From Puteibacter caeruleilacunae (lineage in GTDB: Bacteria > Bacteroidota > Bacteroidia > Bacteroidales > Prolixibacteraceae): a DNA stretch of 64,000 nt. Where the stretch lies: positions 313,893 to 377,892 of the forward strand of contig SJCO01000001.1 of NCBI GenBank assembly GCA_005217565.1, given 5' to 3'. A model generated the notes under the pieces. The model was not told the DNA's origin. It saw only the letters and a list, made by a program, of their open reading frames with translations, and searched no databases. Below, in pieces: positions 35,910 to 45,400 of the stretch (its first letter is position 1; every line of letters begins with the position of its first letter). The position numbers and the translations under genes are program-made.

Positions 35910-36875
35910 TTAGTCTTTTGTCCAGATTCTGGTATTTAGGTTCATTTCATCAATAATTGCTGTAACCAGCGAGAACTGATAATACATTTGTTTTACATCT
36001 TTAAAGCGAACTCCCGATCGTATAATACGAGGCTCAAACAGATTTTTAGAGAAACTCATGGCAACGTATACGCGCGAACCGACGAAAGAAAAATACATTT
36101 CACGATCATAGCGTTTCCTGATATCCACCATAGCTTCCATCATTCCTGGGGTTAGAATGTATCGAGCTTCAATCTGATCGCTGCCATATACAACAAAAAG
36201 CTTCTCGAATTCAGGATTCTCAAGTTTTACCAAATCACCATGGACATTACCTCGTTGTAATTTTTGCCCCCATTTCCCAAATATTCTTTCTGCTGTATCA
36301 GGCAGTACATAGGTTTGTCCTTTCAATTCTTTATTAAAATCGGCATGAGCAAACAATCCTTTGAAGATGGTATGCCAGGTTTCCTTTGCTTTCCCTTTGT
36401 CATCAACAGTAATAGTTTTATATTCGGTATGTAATTCTGACATACGGAAATCGGTTTTGTCAACCACTCCATATACCATATCATCTCCTTTATATCTGTC
36501 AACTTTCTGTCGAAATAGTCCGCTGGATCGATAGTCATCCTGTGGCATGTAATAATTAGGCTCATAGTTCCATCCAGGATCAATTTGTTTAACGATTTCG
36601 CCAACAACGTTTTGTTTAAATTGTGTGCGATACTGTCTTTCCATCTTTGCGGTTTTGACGATCACAACAATACATGCAATAATTAGTGCTACAGCAGCAA
36701 TAATTATGGCCATATTTCCTTGAGAAAGGGCTGCTGCCACAAATATAGCAGCGAGTATGCCAAGAAAAGACAAGATAAATCTGATGAAGATACTTTTTCG
36801 AAGCTGCTCCATCGATAATAGTTGGGGCTTAAGCTGCGTTTCATACAGCTCAGTTAATTCTTCCAATGATTTCAT
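35910..36875 (-). CDS. DUF3137 membrane protein
   Basis: 321 residues. Two close membrane spans (about 28-47 and 52-73, 'FILSFLGILAAIFVAAALSQGNMAIIIAAVALIIACIVVIV') precede a soluble domain with the DUF3137 features 'VYGVVDKTDFRMSELHTEYKT', 'WHTIFKGLFAHADFNK' and 'GQTYVLPD'. The family often sits beside LemA genes, as here (LemA is the next gene upstream, 109 bases away). Function is unknown. It may act with LemA at the membrane. Confidence 0.88.
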   Translation of the reverse strand: MKSLEELTELYETQLKPQLLSMEQLRKSIFIRFILSFLGILAAIFVAAALSQGNMAIIIAAVALIIACIVVIVKTAKMERQYRTQFKQNVVGEIVKQIDPGWNYEPNYYMPQDDYRSSGLFRQKVDRYKGDDMVYGVVDKTDFRMSELHTEYKTITVDDKGKAKETWHTIFKGLFAHADFNKELKGQTYVLPDTAERIFGKWGQKLQRGNVHGDLVKLENPEFEKLFVVYGSDQIEARYILTPGMMEAMVDIRKRYDREMYFSFVGSRVYVAMSFSKNLFEPRIIRSGVRFKDVKQMYYQFSLVTAIIDEMNLNTRIWTKD

Positions 36876-36984
36876 GTATTCAGAAGATTGTTTGGTTAGA
36901 GGATTATAAGATTATTGGATTGAGTAAGAATCACCTGTCAGTGTCTGTAAGACCTAACAGGATGTTGTTCTTAAACATTGTTTT

Positions 36985-37548
36985 CTAGAATAGATTCTTA
37001 ACATCAACATTCTGGCGTTCAACCTCAGGGATTTCGAAAACATTCTTACGACCCATGTTCATCATTCCCGCTAAAATATTCTGAGGGAAAGTTTGAATAC
37101 CATTGTTATAATCTGTCACTACTGCATTGTAGGTTCTACGAGCAGCAGAAATCTGTGATTCTACCTCGTTAAGTGTTCGTTGCAGGTTCATGAAGTTATC
37201 ACTTGCTTTCAAATCTGGATAATTCTCAACAGCAACCATGATACTGCGCATTCCTGCTGAAATCTGATTATCTAACGCCACCTTTTCATCTGATGATAAA
37301 TTACCACTGGTAGCTTTACTTCTCATTTCGGTAATCTGACTCAATAACTCTTTCTCATGCGTTGCATATTGTTTTACTGTTGCAACTAGGTTGGGGATCA
37401 AATCATATCGCTTTTTTAGCTGAACATCCATTCCTCCGAATGCATTATCAACCTCATTGCGTCGACGGATTAGTCCGTTATAAATACTGATAATAAGCAA
37501 GAAAAATACGGCTACAAAGGCAATCGTTATAATTAATGGTGTACTCAT
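36985..37548 (-). CDS. lemA: LemA family protein
   Basis: 187 residues. An N-terminal membrane span (about 4-24, 'IITIAFVAVFFLLIISIYNGLI') is followed by a long four-helix bundle: 'RRRNEVDNAFGGMDVQLKKRYDLIPNLVATVKQYATHEKELL', 'NFMNLQRTLNEVESQISAARRTYNAVVTDYNNGIQTFP', ending 'FEIPEVERQNVDVKNLF'. All family blocks are intact. LemA's role is not settled. It is grouped with a small membrane protein upstream and DUF3137 downstream. Confidence 0.93.
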   Translation of the reverse strand: MSTPLIITIAFVAVFFLLIISIYNGLIRRRNEVDNAFGGMDVQLKKRYDLIPNLVATVKQYATHEKELLSQITEMRSKATSGNLSSDEKVALDNQISAGMRSIMVAVENYPDLKASDNFMNLQRTLNEVESQISAARRTYNAVVTDYNNGIQTFPQNILAGMMNMGRKNVFEIPEVERQNVDVKNLF

Positions 37549-37579
37549 TGTTTTTTGTTTTTAAGTTATACTGTATTTA

Positions 37580-37912
37580 CTATGACTGCTGTCGGAACAT
37601 TGGTTCTTCAACAGTTTCAAATTCCATCTCAATACCACCCGTTTTAGATGCAATGAAGTTGTAAATAAGGCATCCAATAGCAGTAGAGATGAAGGCAAAT
37701 ATACCATATAAGAATGGTAGAATAAGTAAAACGAATCCACCGATAAAAGGGAAGAAACTAAATGGACCGTCAAGACCAGCTACATTTGCTACACCTGATG
37801 CTAGTCCTGCAATTAGGGCCACAGGTACAATCAAAATTAACGATGTGAAAAACATAATTATAGCCGCTACTTTGGCAGTTTGGAATACTCCGAATCTTTT
37901 AATTCTTTTCAT
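37580..37912 (-). CDS. Small two- to three-span membrane protein next to lemA
   Basis: 110 residues. 'MKRIKRFGVFQTAKVAAIIMFFTSLILIVPVALIAG' gives one amphipathic start plus a membrane span, and 'FFPFIGGFVLLILPFLYGIFAFISTAIGCLIYNFIA' gives one or two more. A short acidic tail ends the protein. The pattern resembles DUF3566-like membrane proteins, but I am not sure. It precedes lemA by 31 bases on the same strand, so it probably belongs to the same operon. Confidence 0.75.
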   Translation of the reverse strand: MKRIKRFGVFQTAKVAAIIMFFTSLILIVPVALIAGLASGVANVAGLDGPFSFFPFIGGFVLLILPFLYGIFAFISTAIGCLIYNFIASKTGGIEMEFETVEEPMFRQQS

Positions 37913-38900
37913 TTGTAATTTAATTATGGGTTATTATGTAATGCAGTTGCATTGAGTTGTTTTTGCGTATCTGAAAGTGTACTCTGTACAATCAGTATGT
38001 CTGTTTATAAATTTGTTACAGTAAATGTATTTATTTTTTGTTGAATAACGATTGTGTTGTTGATTATCCTTTCATGACGAAAGGCTTTTGGTTATGATAC
38101 CGAACAGAAATTATTAAGCTGAAATATACTCCTGTTGGTATACGGTTTCATACTGATTCTCTAGAAAGTTCTAGGAGAGTCCTAGAAAATTCCTACTATT
38201 CTGTAGGGATTTCTAAGGTTGGGGTAAGGCAGGGGGAAGGAGGGGCTTAGGCCAACCTACGTGCAAGAAAGTGGTTATGCTATGTCATAAATGGTCTTGT
38301 AGAGCATTTATCAGTAGTTCTAGACTGCAGATCTCCGTTAATATTGTTTTGACATAATGAATTCACAATTGATCCTAACAATAGTATATTGGAGAAGGAT
38401 GTAAGAATGGGGGTTAAGTTTGGTGTAAATGCGTTGTCATTGCTATGTTGATTTGGAAATAGAAGTGGAAAGATGATTTAGGGACTCAGGCCATCCTTGG
38501 GCTTACTTAATCTTATACCAAGGCTTACATTTCTTCGATGGACCTTCGAGGGATTTTCGATGATCCTTCGTTGGAACAATAAAATGTCCTGTTTTTAGAA
38601 ACACTTTTTCATTGAAATGTCCTGCTTTTAGAAACATTTCTTTGAAAGAACAACGGTTGAATTCCGTACGTGTAAAGGTAGTAAAAATTTTAATCCTTTA
38701 TTGCTATGATTCTTCCAACATCTGCATTAATTTTGGAGATCGTAAGTTTAGCGGAGAGGTTTGTGTTAGAAATATTCTTTGTGAGACTTATGATATAACG
38801 ACTAAAAACGAAGATTTACAACTAAGAGGCCTTGATTGCATTTGCTTCAAAAGTAACGATCATTTGGCTGATTGTTGGAGATCGAAAAATTATTAATCAG
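37913..38900. other. Long spacer before the sulfatase gene
   Basis: Nearly 1 kb between the membrane-protein gene and the sulfatase with no coding frame I accept. It contains CTAG at 38161, 38171 and 38182 (about 10-base spacing, each flanked by purines and T's), and a 33-base tandem repeat at 38582-38614 and 38615-38645. The sequence around 38220-38260 is G-rich. No promoter could be chosen. Confidence 0.5.
38582..38645. repeat. 33-base imperfect tandem repeat upstream of the sulfatase
   Basis: Two copies, period 33, sharing AAATGTCCTG, a T-rich stretch and TAGAAACA. About 256 bases before the sulfatase ATG. The function is unknown. Confidence 0.6.
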
Positions 38901-40415
38901 ATGAAGAAACTACTGTTAACAGGATTACTTCCTGTGGCCTTTGGTGGTCTTACCAGCCATGCAAAGTCTGTTGAAAATGTTAAGCCTAATGTAATTGTGA
39001 TTATGGCTGACGACCTTGGTTATGGAGATGTAAGCGTGTATGATCGCGGAACATTGAAAACACCAAACATGGATCGAATCGGAAAAGAGGGAATTGTTTT
39101 TACCAATGGTTATGCAACTTCTGCAACTTGTACTCCTAGTAGATACTCGCTTATCACTGGAGAGTATCCATGGAGAAATGATCGTGCACAAGTGTTGGCT
39201 GGCGATGCTCCTTTATTGATCGATCCTGCGAGTCCTACATTGCCAAAGATGTTGAAGAAAGCAGGCTACCAAACTGCTGTAATTGGTAAGTGGCACCTGG
39301 GATTAGGAAATGGTAAAGTGGATTGGAATAAGCATATCCCATTGAATCCTAACGATGTAGGATTTGATTACTCATATATCATGGCTGCAACGAACGATCG
39401 TGTACCTAATGTGTTTGTGCAGGATGGTAAGGTTGTTGGTCTAGATCCTGCTGATCCTTTGTATGTTAGCTATAGAAAGAATTTTGAAGGTGAGCCTACC
39501 GGGAAAGAACATCCTGAAATGCTGAAGATGATGTACAGTCATGGGCATAATCAGAGTATCAACAATGGCGTTTCTCGTATCGGTTATCAAAAGGGAGGTA
39601 AAGCTGCTCAATGGATTGACGAGAATATGGCAGATACATTCCTTGTACGTTCGCAAAACTACATTAAGAAGCATAAAAACAAGCCTTTCTTCTTGTATTA
39701 TGCATTACATCAACCACACGTACCTAGAGTACCACATTCTCGTTTTGCAGGTACTACTGGAATGGGACCTCGTGGGGATGCTATTGCTGAAGCCGATTGG
39801 TGTGTTGGTGAGTTGTTGAAGACCTTAGATGAAGAAGGTTTGATGGAGAATACTATAGTGATTTTCTCTAGTGATAATGGACCTGTAATGGACGATGGGT
39901 ACAAGGATGACTCACAAGAAAAACTTGGTGACCATACTCCTAGAGGATTGCTTAGAGGTGGAAAATACAGTCTGTTTGAAGCAGGTACTCGTGTTCCGTT
40001 CTTATTGATGTGGAAAGGTCATGTAAAAGGTGGTAAGACCTCTGAAGCATTGGTTTGTCAGGTTGATTTATTTGCGTCGTTGGCAAAAATGGTGAATCAG
40101 GAGTTACCGAATAATGATAGTCAGGACATTCTTCCAGCTTTGACGGGTAAGAGTAAGAAAGGACGTGAAGGGTTGATCATCGAAGGATTAGGACATCGTA
40201 CTGCATATCGCAAAGGCGATTGGGTAGTGATTCCTGCTTATAAAGGTTCTAAGATGGTTTCATGGGGTGTTTCTAACGAAACAGGATTCAATCCTACGCC
40301 AGAGATTCAGTTTTATAACTTGAAGAAAGATGAAAAGCAACAAGATAACCTTTATAGCTCAATGCCTGAAAAAGCAGAAGAGTTGTTGAAGGAAATGGAA
40401 GAGCTGAAGAAGTAA
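38901..40415 (+). CDS. Secreted formylglycine-dependent sulfatase (PUL 3)
   Basis: 504 residues from the ATG at 38901, which opens a proper signal peptide ('MKKLLLTGLLPVAFGGLTSHA'). An upstream in-frame start would put a non-signal stretch before it. S1-type sulfatase: 'IVIMADDLGYGD' (Asp37-Asp38 metal ligands), active-site Cys77 in 'CTPSRYSLITGEYP' (Cys-type, needs an anaerobic sulfatase-maturing enzyme, not seen in this window), 'GKWHLGLG', and 'FSSDNGPVMDDG'. The C-terminal subdomain 'EIQFYNLKKDEKQQDNLYSSMPEKAEEL' is typical. It lies just upstream of the sigma/FecR/SusC/SusD set, implying a sulfated glycan as substrate. Exact S1 subfamily not assignable by eye. Confidence 0.93.
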   Translation: MKKLLLTGLLPVAFGGLTSHAKSVENVKPNVIVIMADDLGYGDVSVYDRGTLKTPNMDRIGKEGIVFTNGYATSATCTPSRYSLITGEYPWRNDRAQVLAGDAPLLIDPASPTLPKMLKKAGYQTAVIGKWHLGLGNGKVDWNKHIPLNPNDVGFDYSYIMAATNDRVPNVFVQDGKVVGLDPADPLYVSYRKNFEGEPTGKEHPEMLKMMYSHGHNQSINNGVSRIGYQKGGKAAQWIDENMADTFLVRSQNYIKKHKNKPFFLYYALHQPHVPRVPHSRFAGTTGMGPRGDAIAEADWCVGELLKTLDEEGLMENTIVIFSSDNGPVMDDGYKDDSQEKLGDHTPRGLLRGGKYSLFEAGTRVPFLLMWKGHVKGGKTSEALVCQVDLFASLAKMVNQELPNNDSQDILPALTGKSKKGREGLIIEGLGHRTAYRKGDWVVIPAYKGSKMVSWGVSNETGFNPTPEIQFYNLKKDEKQQDNLYSSMPEKAEELLKEMEELKK

Positions 40416-40468
40416 TTTATAGGATAAAGATATTGCGTGTAAAGTCGCAATTATCACTCATAACATCT

Positions 40469-40505
40469 AACACCTCCGTGGTTTGAAAACTGTGGAGGTG
40501 TTTTT
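40469..40505 (+). terminator. Terminator after the sulfatase
   Basis: Stem AACACCTCC (40469-40477) / GGAGGTGTT (40494-40502) with extra inner pairing, overlapping a five-T run at 40501-40505. Confidence 0.75.
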
Positions 40506-40550
40506 GTATGGAGAGGTGATCTTGTGAAGAAGTGGAATAATTTTATTTAC

Positions 40551-40580
40551 TTGTAATAAAATGGAATATTTGTACATTTG
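40551..40580 (+). promoter_or_regulatory. Housekeeping-type promoter of the PUL 3 sigma gene
   Basis: TTG at 40551-40553, 19 bases, TACATTTG at 40573-40580. This agrees fully with the Bacteroides -33/-7 consensus (TTTG/TAnnTTTG). Transcription would start near 40586, about 19 bases before the GTG start. Confidence 0.65.
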
Positions 40581-40604
40581 AGGATGTAAAAAGGACCAGT
40601 ATCG

Positions 40605-41192
40605 GTGGGTGAATTATTTCAAATAACAGATAAACAGCTTGTTGAGCAGATGCAAAAGGGGGATCAGAAGGCTTTCAAAATGCTTTTTGACAGATATTCC
40701 CGGCGTTTGTATAGCTTTGCATTATCACATCTTAAAGGACAGGTAGATGCTGAGGAATTGGTTCAGGATGTATTTGTAAAACTATGGGATAAGAAGGAGT
40801 ACCTAAGGTCGGAAGGAAATATTAAAGCCTACATTTTTAGAGTGGCAGTGAATACCGTGTATGATATTGTAAAGAAAAGAAAGTCGGAAAGTGCATACCA
40901 CGAGTTTATTCAACAGCAAGATGCTCACCATAATAGTACCTGGGATCAGGTGGTGTTTGAAGAATTACAACAACGTCATGATTCATTGGTTGCTGAAATG
41001 CCAGAGAAAAGAAGAGAGATCTATTTAATGAGTCGAAATGAAGGTCTTTCGAATAAGGAAATTGCTGAAAAGCTAGATGTATCTGTCCGAACAGTAGAGA
41101 GTCAGATCTATAAGGCTGTGTCGTTTTTAAAGGAGCATTTACTCAAAAATTCTTTTATTACCACCATTTTTTATTATCTTTTCGTTTTGTAA
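40605..41192 (+). CDS. ECF-type sigma-70 factor (PUL 3)
   Basis: 195 residues with a GTG start at 40605. An internal ATG at residue 15 would cut into region 2 and is less likely. Region 2 is 'KAFKMLFDRYSRRLYSFALSHLKGQVDAEELVQDVFVKLWDKK', region 4 'MPEKRREIYLMSRNEGLSNKEIAEKLDVSVRTVESQIYKAVSFLKEHL'. The C-terminus carries an extra hydrophobic tail ('SFITTIFYYLFVL'), common in PUL ECF factors of Bacteroidota. It should activate the following FecR/SusC/SusD genes once freed from FecR. Confidence 0.93.
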   Translation: MGELFQITDKQLVEQMQKGDQKAFKMLFDRYSRRLYSFALSHLKGQVDAEELVQDVFVKLWDKKEYLRSEGNIKAYIFRVAVNTVYDIVKKRKSESAYHEFIQQQDAHHNSTWDQVVFEELQQRHDSLVAEMPEKRREIYLMSRNEGLSNKEIAEKLDVSVRTVESQIYKAVSFLKEHLLKNSFITTIFYYLFVL

Positions 41193-41347
41193 GTGTTAGA
41201 TATTGAGCTTGTTGGGTGCTCGATTGAAGAAAAAAATAAAAAAATATCATTTTAACGTAAGTAGTTTTTCCCCATTAATCGTATTGCTTTATAGTAGATG
41301 ACATTTGAATGTTATTTAAGTATTGGATTGATTAAAGGATAAGAACA

Positions 41348-42331
41348 TTGGATAAAGACACGATAAATAAACTGGTAAAAGGAACGCTCACGGAATTAGA
41401 AAAGGAGCAGTTTCATTCCAGATTCATTGATACTAAAAGTGAATTTGAAGTGAAGAACGCACTGCTTCAACAACTTGAGGAGGGAGATTTTGCACACGAG
41501 GAAGCTGATTTTGAAAAGCTATTTCAGGCTGTACTGAATAGAATTGAGGAGAATAAGAAACCTAAGGCAAAGACGGTTTCATTATTTAGCCTTATAAAGG
41601 TAGCTGCTATTGTTGTTATTTCACTTCTTGCTGGTATTATGAGTTATCATTTTCTTGGGGGAAAACATGGCGAAATGGCTACAGTTATTGCAGCAGTAGA
41701 TGGATCGGTAAGTCATGCTACATTACCAGATGGAACCAATCTATACCTAAACTCAGGTGCAAAGTTATCGTATGATCCAGCGTCATGGAAGAAAGAGCGG
41801 GTAGTTACGCTTAATGGAGAAGCGTGGTTTGAGGTTGATAGTGATCCGAAGCATCCATTTATCGTTAAGACTGGCTTTTATGATGTGAAGGTTACTGGTA
41901 CTAAATTTAATGTGAAGGCTTATGCTGACGATCGAGACATTATCACAACCCTCGAAGAGGGGATTGTTACAATTTTATCGGGCGATAAGGTACAATTGCA
42001 GCAGGAAATAAGGCTGAATCCCGGCGAGCAATTAGTGTATAATCAGTATGAACAGAAGATACGAGTGAGTAAGGTAGCTGCTCATATGTATGGATCATGG
42101 AAAGAGCGAAAATTGATCTTTGTTAACGCTAATATGAAAGAAGTTATTCGCGATATTGAGCGTAAATATGGATTAAAAATAGAGGTTAAAGATCAAGAAA
42201 TTCTACAGTATCACTATGACTTTACCATTGAGCATGAGTCAATTATAGATGTGTTGAACATGCTTAGTGAAACACTTCCAATAAAATACAGTATTAAAAA
42301 TCAGGTAATTATAATTGAAAAAAGAAAATAA
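41348..42331 (+). CDS. FecR-family anti-sigma factor (PUL 3)
   Basis: 327 residues from a TTG start at 41348; no closer ATG fits. It has a cytoplasmic sigma-binding part (about 1-75), a membrane span ('LIKVAAIVVISLLAGIMSYHFL'), the FecR domain ('VSHATLPDGTNLYLNSGAKLSYD', 'NGEAWFEVDSDPKHPFIV', 'VKVTGTKFNV') and a DUF4974-like end ('MKEVIRDIERKYGLKIEV'). The gap to the sigma gene is 155 bases, against 598 in PUL 2. Upstream of it, CCCC (41270-41273), 7 bases, GTATTGC (41281-41287) resembles the element before the PUL 2 FecR. Confidence 0.92.
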   Translation: MDKDTINKLVKGTLTELEKEQFHSRFIDTKSEFEVKNALLQQLEEGDFAHEEADFEKLFQAVLNRIEENKKPKAKTVSLFSLIKVAAIVVISLLAGIMSYHFLGGKHGEMATVIAAVDGSVSHATLPDGTNLYLNSGAKLSYDPASWKKERVVTLNGEAWFEVDSDPKHPFIVKTGFYDVKVTGTKFNVKAYADDRDIITTLEEGIVTILSGDKVQLQQEIRLNPGEQLVYNQYEQKIRVSKVAAHMYGSWKERKLIFVNANMKEVIRDIERKYGLKIEVKDQEILQYHYDFTIEHESIIDVLNMLSETLPIKYSIKNQVIIIEKRK

Positions 42332-42369
42332 AAAATAGAAGCCTATGCACATTTAACGAATGATGGTAT

Positions 42370-42446
42370 AAAAAAACCGGAACGAAGGTAGGAGCTCATT
42401 CCGGCGCAAAATACCCTGTCATTCACAAAGTATTTTTGAACGTTAA
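42370..42446 (-). ncRNA. Candidate antisense RNA opposite the SusC leader (PUL 3, DonS-like)
   Basis: On the minus strand the stem CCGGAATG/CGTTCCGG (42377-42404) pairs over 8 positions with one G-U, and is followed by seven T's (42370-42376). On the plus strand the same pairing has an A-C mismatch and no T run, so the terminator is antisense. A -7 box TAAATTTG lies at 42452-42459 over the SusC start codon, with TTTG (42474-42477) upstream at short spacing. A second option is TACTTTG at 42426-42432 with TTTG 19 bases upstream. Expected length is 50-78 bases. The arrangement mirrors PUL 2. Confidence 0.45.
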
Positions 42447-42458
42447 ACATACAAATTT

Positions 42459-45400
42459 ATGAAAAAAAATTATCAAATGCCTTGTTTCATGAGAAACGAG
42501 ACAATGAAATTATTACTCAAAATGAAGCTAGTAGTCTTATTTTTATGTATTGGATTCATTCAAGTTAATGCGACAGTATTCTCACAGAATGCGAAAGTTT
42601 CACTTGAGATGGAGGATGTGACAATTGAGCAGGTATTGCGAGAAATAGAGCAGTTGAGCAATATCCGTTTCTTTTTCCAACGTGAGCAGGTTAATGTGGA
42701 GAAAACTGTTTCGGTGAAGGTAAAAGATACACAGATAAAGGATATTCTTGATCAGATCTTGCAAGGGCAGCATATCTCGTATAAGAAATATGGAGATAAA
42801 ACAATCATCTTAGTCCCAGAGATAGCTAAGTCGAAAGAAGTTGGGACTGAGGATAAAAAAATCGCCGGAAAAGTTACGGATGAAGATGGGGAACCTCTTC
42901 CTGGTGTTACAGTTATTGCTAAAGGTACTACAGTAGGTGTAACAACCGACTTTGATGGAAATTATTCACTCTCAGTACCTGGTTCCGTTGATGTATTGGT
43001 CTTCTCTTTTGTTGGGATGAAAACACAAGAGGTTGTAATTGGTGGGCAGACTGCTATTAATGTTGTGATGACAACCGATGCTATTGGTTTGGATGAAGTT
43101 GTTGCTGTTGGGTATGGTGTTCAAAAGAAAGTCAACTTAACCGGAGCAGTTAGTTCGGTGAAGATGGAGGATGTGTTGAGCGATCGTCCAGTGGTAAATG
43201 TTACTCAGGCACTTCAGGGGTCAGTTCCTGGCTTGAAGATTGAAACAACTAATGCGGAACCAGGTAAATCTCCTTCTTTTAATATTCGCGGTACCACAAG
43301 TATTAATGGCGGAGGTCCTCTTGTATTGGTAGATAATGTTCCTATGGAAATCTCTACATTGAATCCAGATGATATCGAAACTGTTTCTGTATTGAAGGAT
43401 GCCGCATCGACAGCTATTTACGGAGCACGTGCAGCTTATGGAGTTATCCTTATCACTACTAAAAGAGCAAAAGAGAATACTCCGTTTACGCTAAATTATA
43501 ACAACAATATTGCATTTCAGCGACCTGTAACACTTCCTAAGTATGCTACAATGGAGGAAACTTTACAGCTTTACGAAGATATGGCTGCGGGATCAGGATT
43601 GACTGATGCAGACTACTGGACAGGGCACAATATCACTAAGTGGAAAGAATACCTGGCTGACTATAGAGCTAATCCTGATAAATATCCAGATGGAATGGTT
43701 GCTGATGGTGCAACTTATTATCTGAAGGAATCAAATCAAATAAGATCGATGATTGAAACAGGTGTACAGCATCAGCATAATGTATCGGCAACAGGAGGTA
43801 CTGACAAGCTGACTTATCGCTTCTCATTGGGATATATGAATCAGGATGGTATTTTGATTACTGATAAAGATAAATATAAGAGAATAACTACTTCGGCTTA
43901 TACAAGTGCTCGTATTACCGACTGGTTACGTCAGGAGATTGATATTAAGTATACAAAATCGGAACGTAGCAACCCTGATGGTAATCAGTATAATTGGGCT
44001 TTAACTGATGGAGTATGGACGCCTGACGGAACATTGACTCATACTGATGGAGTAGAGTATCCTGTAAGAAATGCAGTGAATACAATTTTGTTTGAATCTC
44101 CTGCAAAGACTTATATTGAAACACCTAGGGTATTTGCAAAGACTACCATTACCCCTATAAAAAACTTAACAGTTGTTGGGGAGTATACATACAGTAAAAA
44201 GGTGTACGACTATAAGAACTACGAAAATACATTCTATATGTATGATGTTACTGAGGCGGGGCCTGAAATTGCAAACGGACAGGATTGGTACTATTATAAT
44301 ACTTACAAGCAGAATCGAAATACCATTAATGCGTATGCGACATATAAATTCAATATTGGAGATGCTCATAATTTCACTGCAATGGCTGGTTTCAACCAAG
44401 AACATTTTGAACAGTCGAGTTTGAATGTGAAAATACTAGATCAAATTGTTCCTTCGTTACCTTCAATTGTTCAGGCAACAGGTACTCCAATTGCTGAAGA
44501 TGGATTTACTGAGTATGCTACAAGGGGAGGATTCTATCGTTTCAACTATGATTATAAGGGTAAATTACTTTTCGAAGCTAACGGTCGCTATGACGGATCT
44601 TCAAGATTCCCAACGGATAGTCGCTTTGCTTTTTTCCCTTCGTTCTCTGCAGGATATAGAATCTCAGAAGAGGCTTTCATGAAGAGTGCTGATTGGTTGT
44701 CTAATTTGAAATTACGAGCTTCATGGGGTAAAATTGGGAATCAAAATGTGTCTAATTACGGATACCTTCCAACAATGGATTCTGGTCAGATTGGTTGGTT
44801 AGTGAATGGAACGAAGCCTATTGGAACTTATCCTCCAGGATTGGTTAGCTCGAACTATACATGGGAGACAGTTTACTCAACAAACTTTGGTGCTGATTTT
44901 GGTTTCTTCAACGGACAGCTGACTGGTAGTGTCGATGTTTATCAGCGTGATACAAATGGTATGCTCACAGCTGGTGAAACATTACCAGAAGTATTGGGGC
45001 CTCCTTCTCCTAAAGAAAATGCAGCAGACCTAACAACGAAAGGTTGGGAGGTAAGCTTGCAGTATAGAGGAAAAATTGGAGACTTTAAGTATAATGTAGG
45101 TGTTAACATGTATGATTCATGGTCTGAAATTACCAAGTTTGCTAATAAGTCTGGATTGCTTAGCGATTATTATGTAGGTCGTGAGATTGGTGAAATTTGG
45201 GGATATACTACCGACCGTTTCTTTACAGCTGATGATATTAATGCTGATCCTAACTTGTTAGCTGGTGGTGGTCAATTAAAAGATGAGATCGCTAAACCAG
45301 AGGGAGTGAATAACTTCTGGCCTGGTGATATTAAGTATGTAGATTTGAATAATGATGGTGAAATTACTGATGGAACAAGTACTCTTGATGATCCGGGAGA

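Noticed and set aside
38612-38896. A 94-codon plus-strand frame just before the sulfatase.
   Set aside because: It starts within the 33-base tandem repeat, has no motif or signal and no start context; composition looks noncoding.
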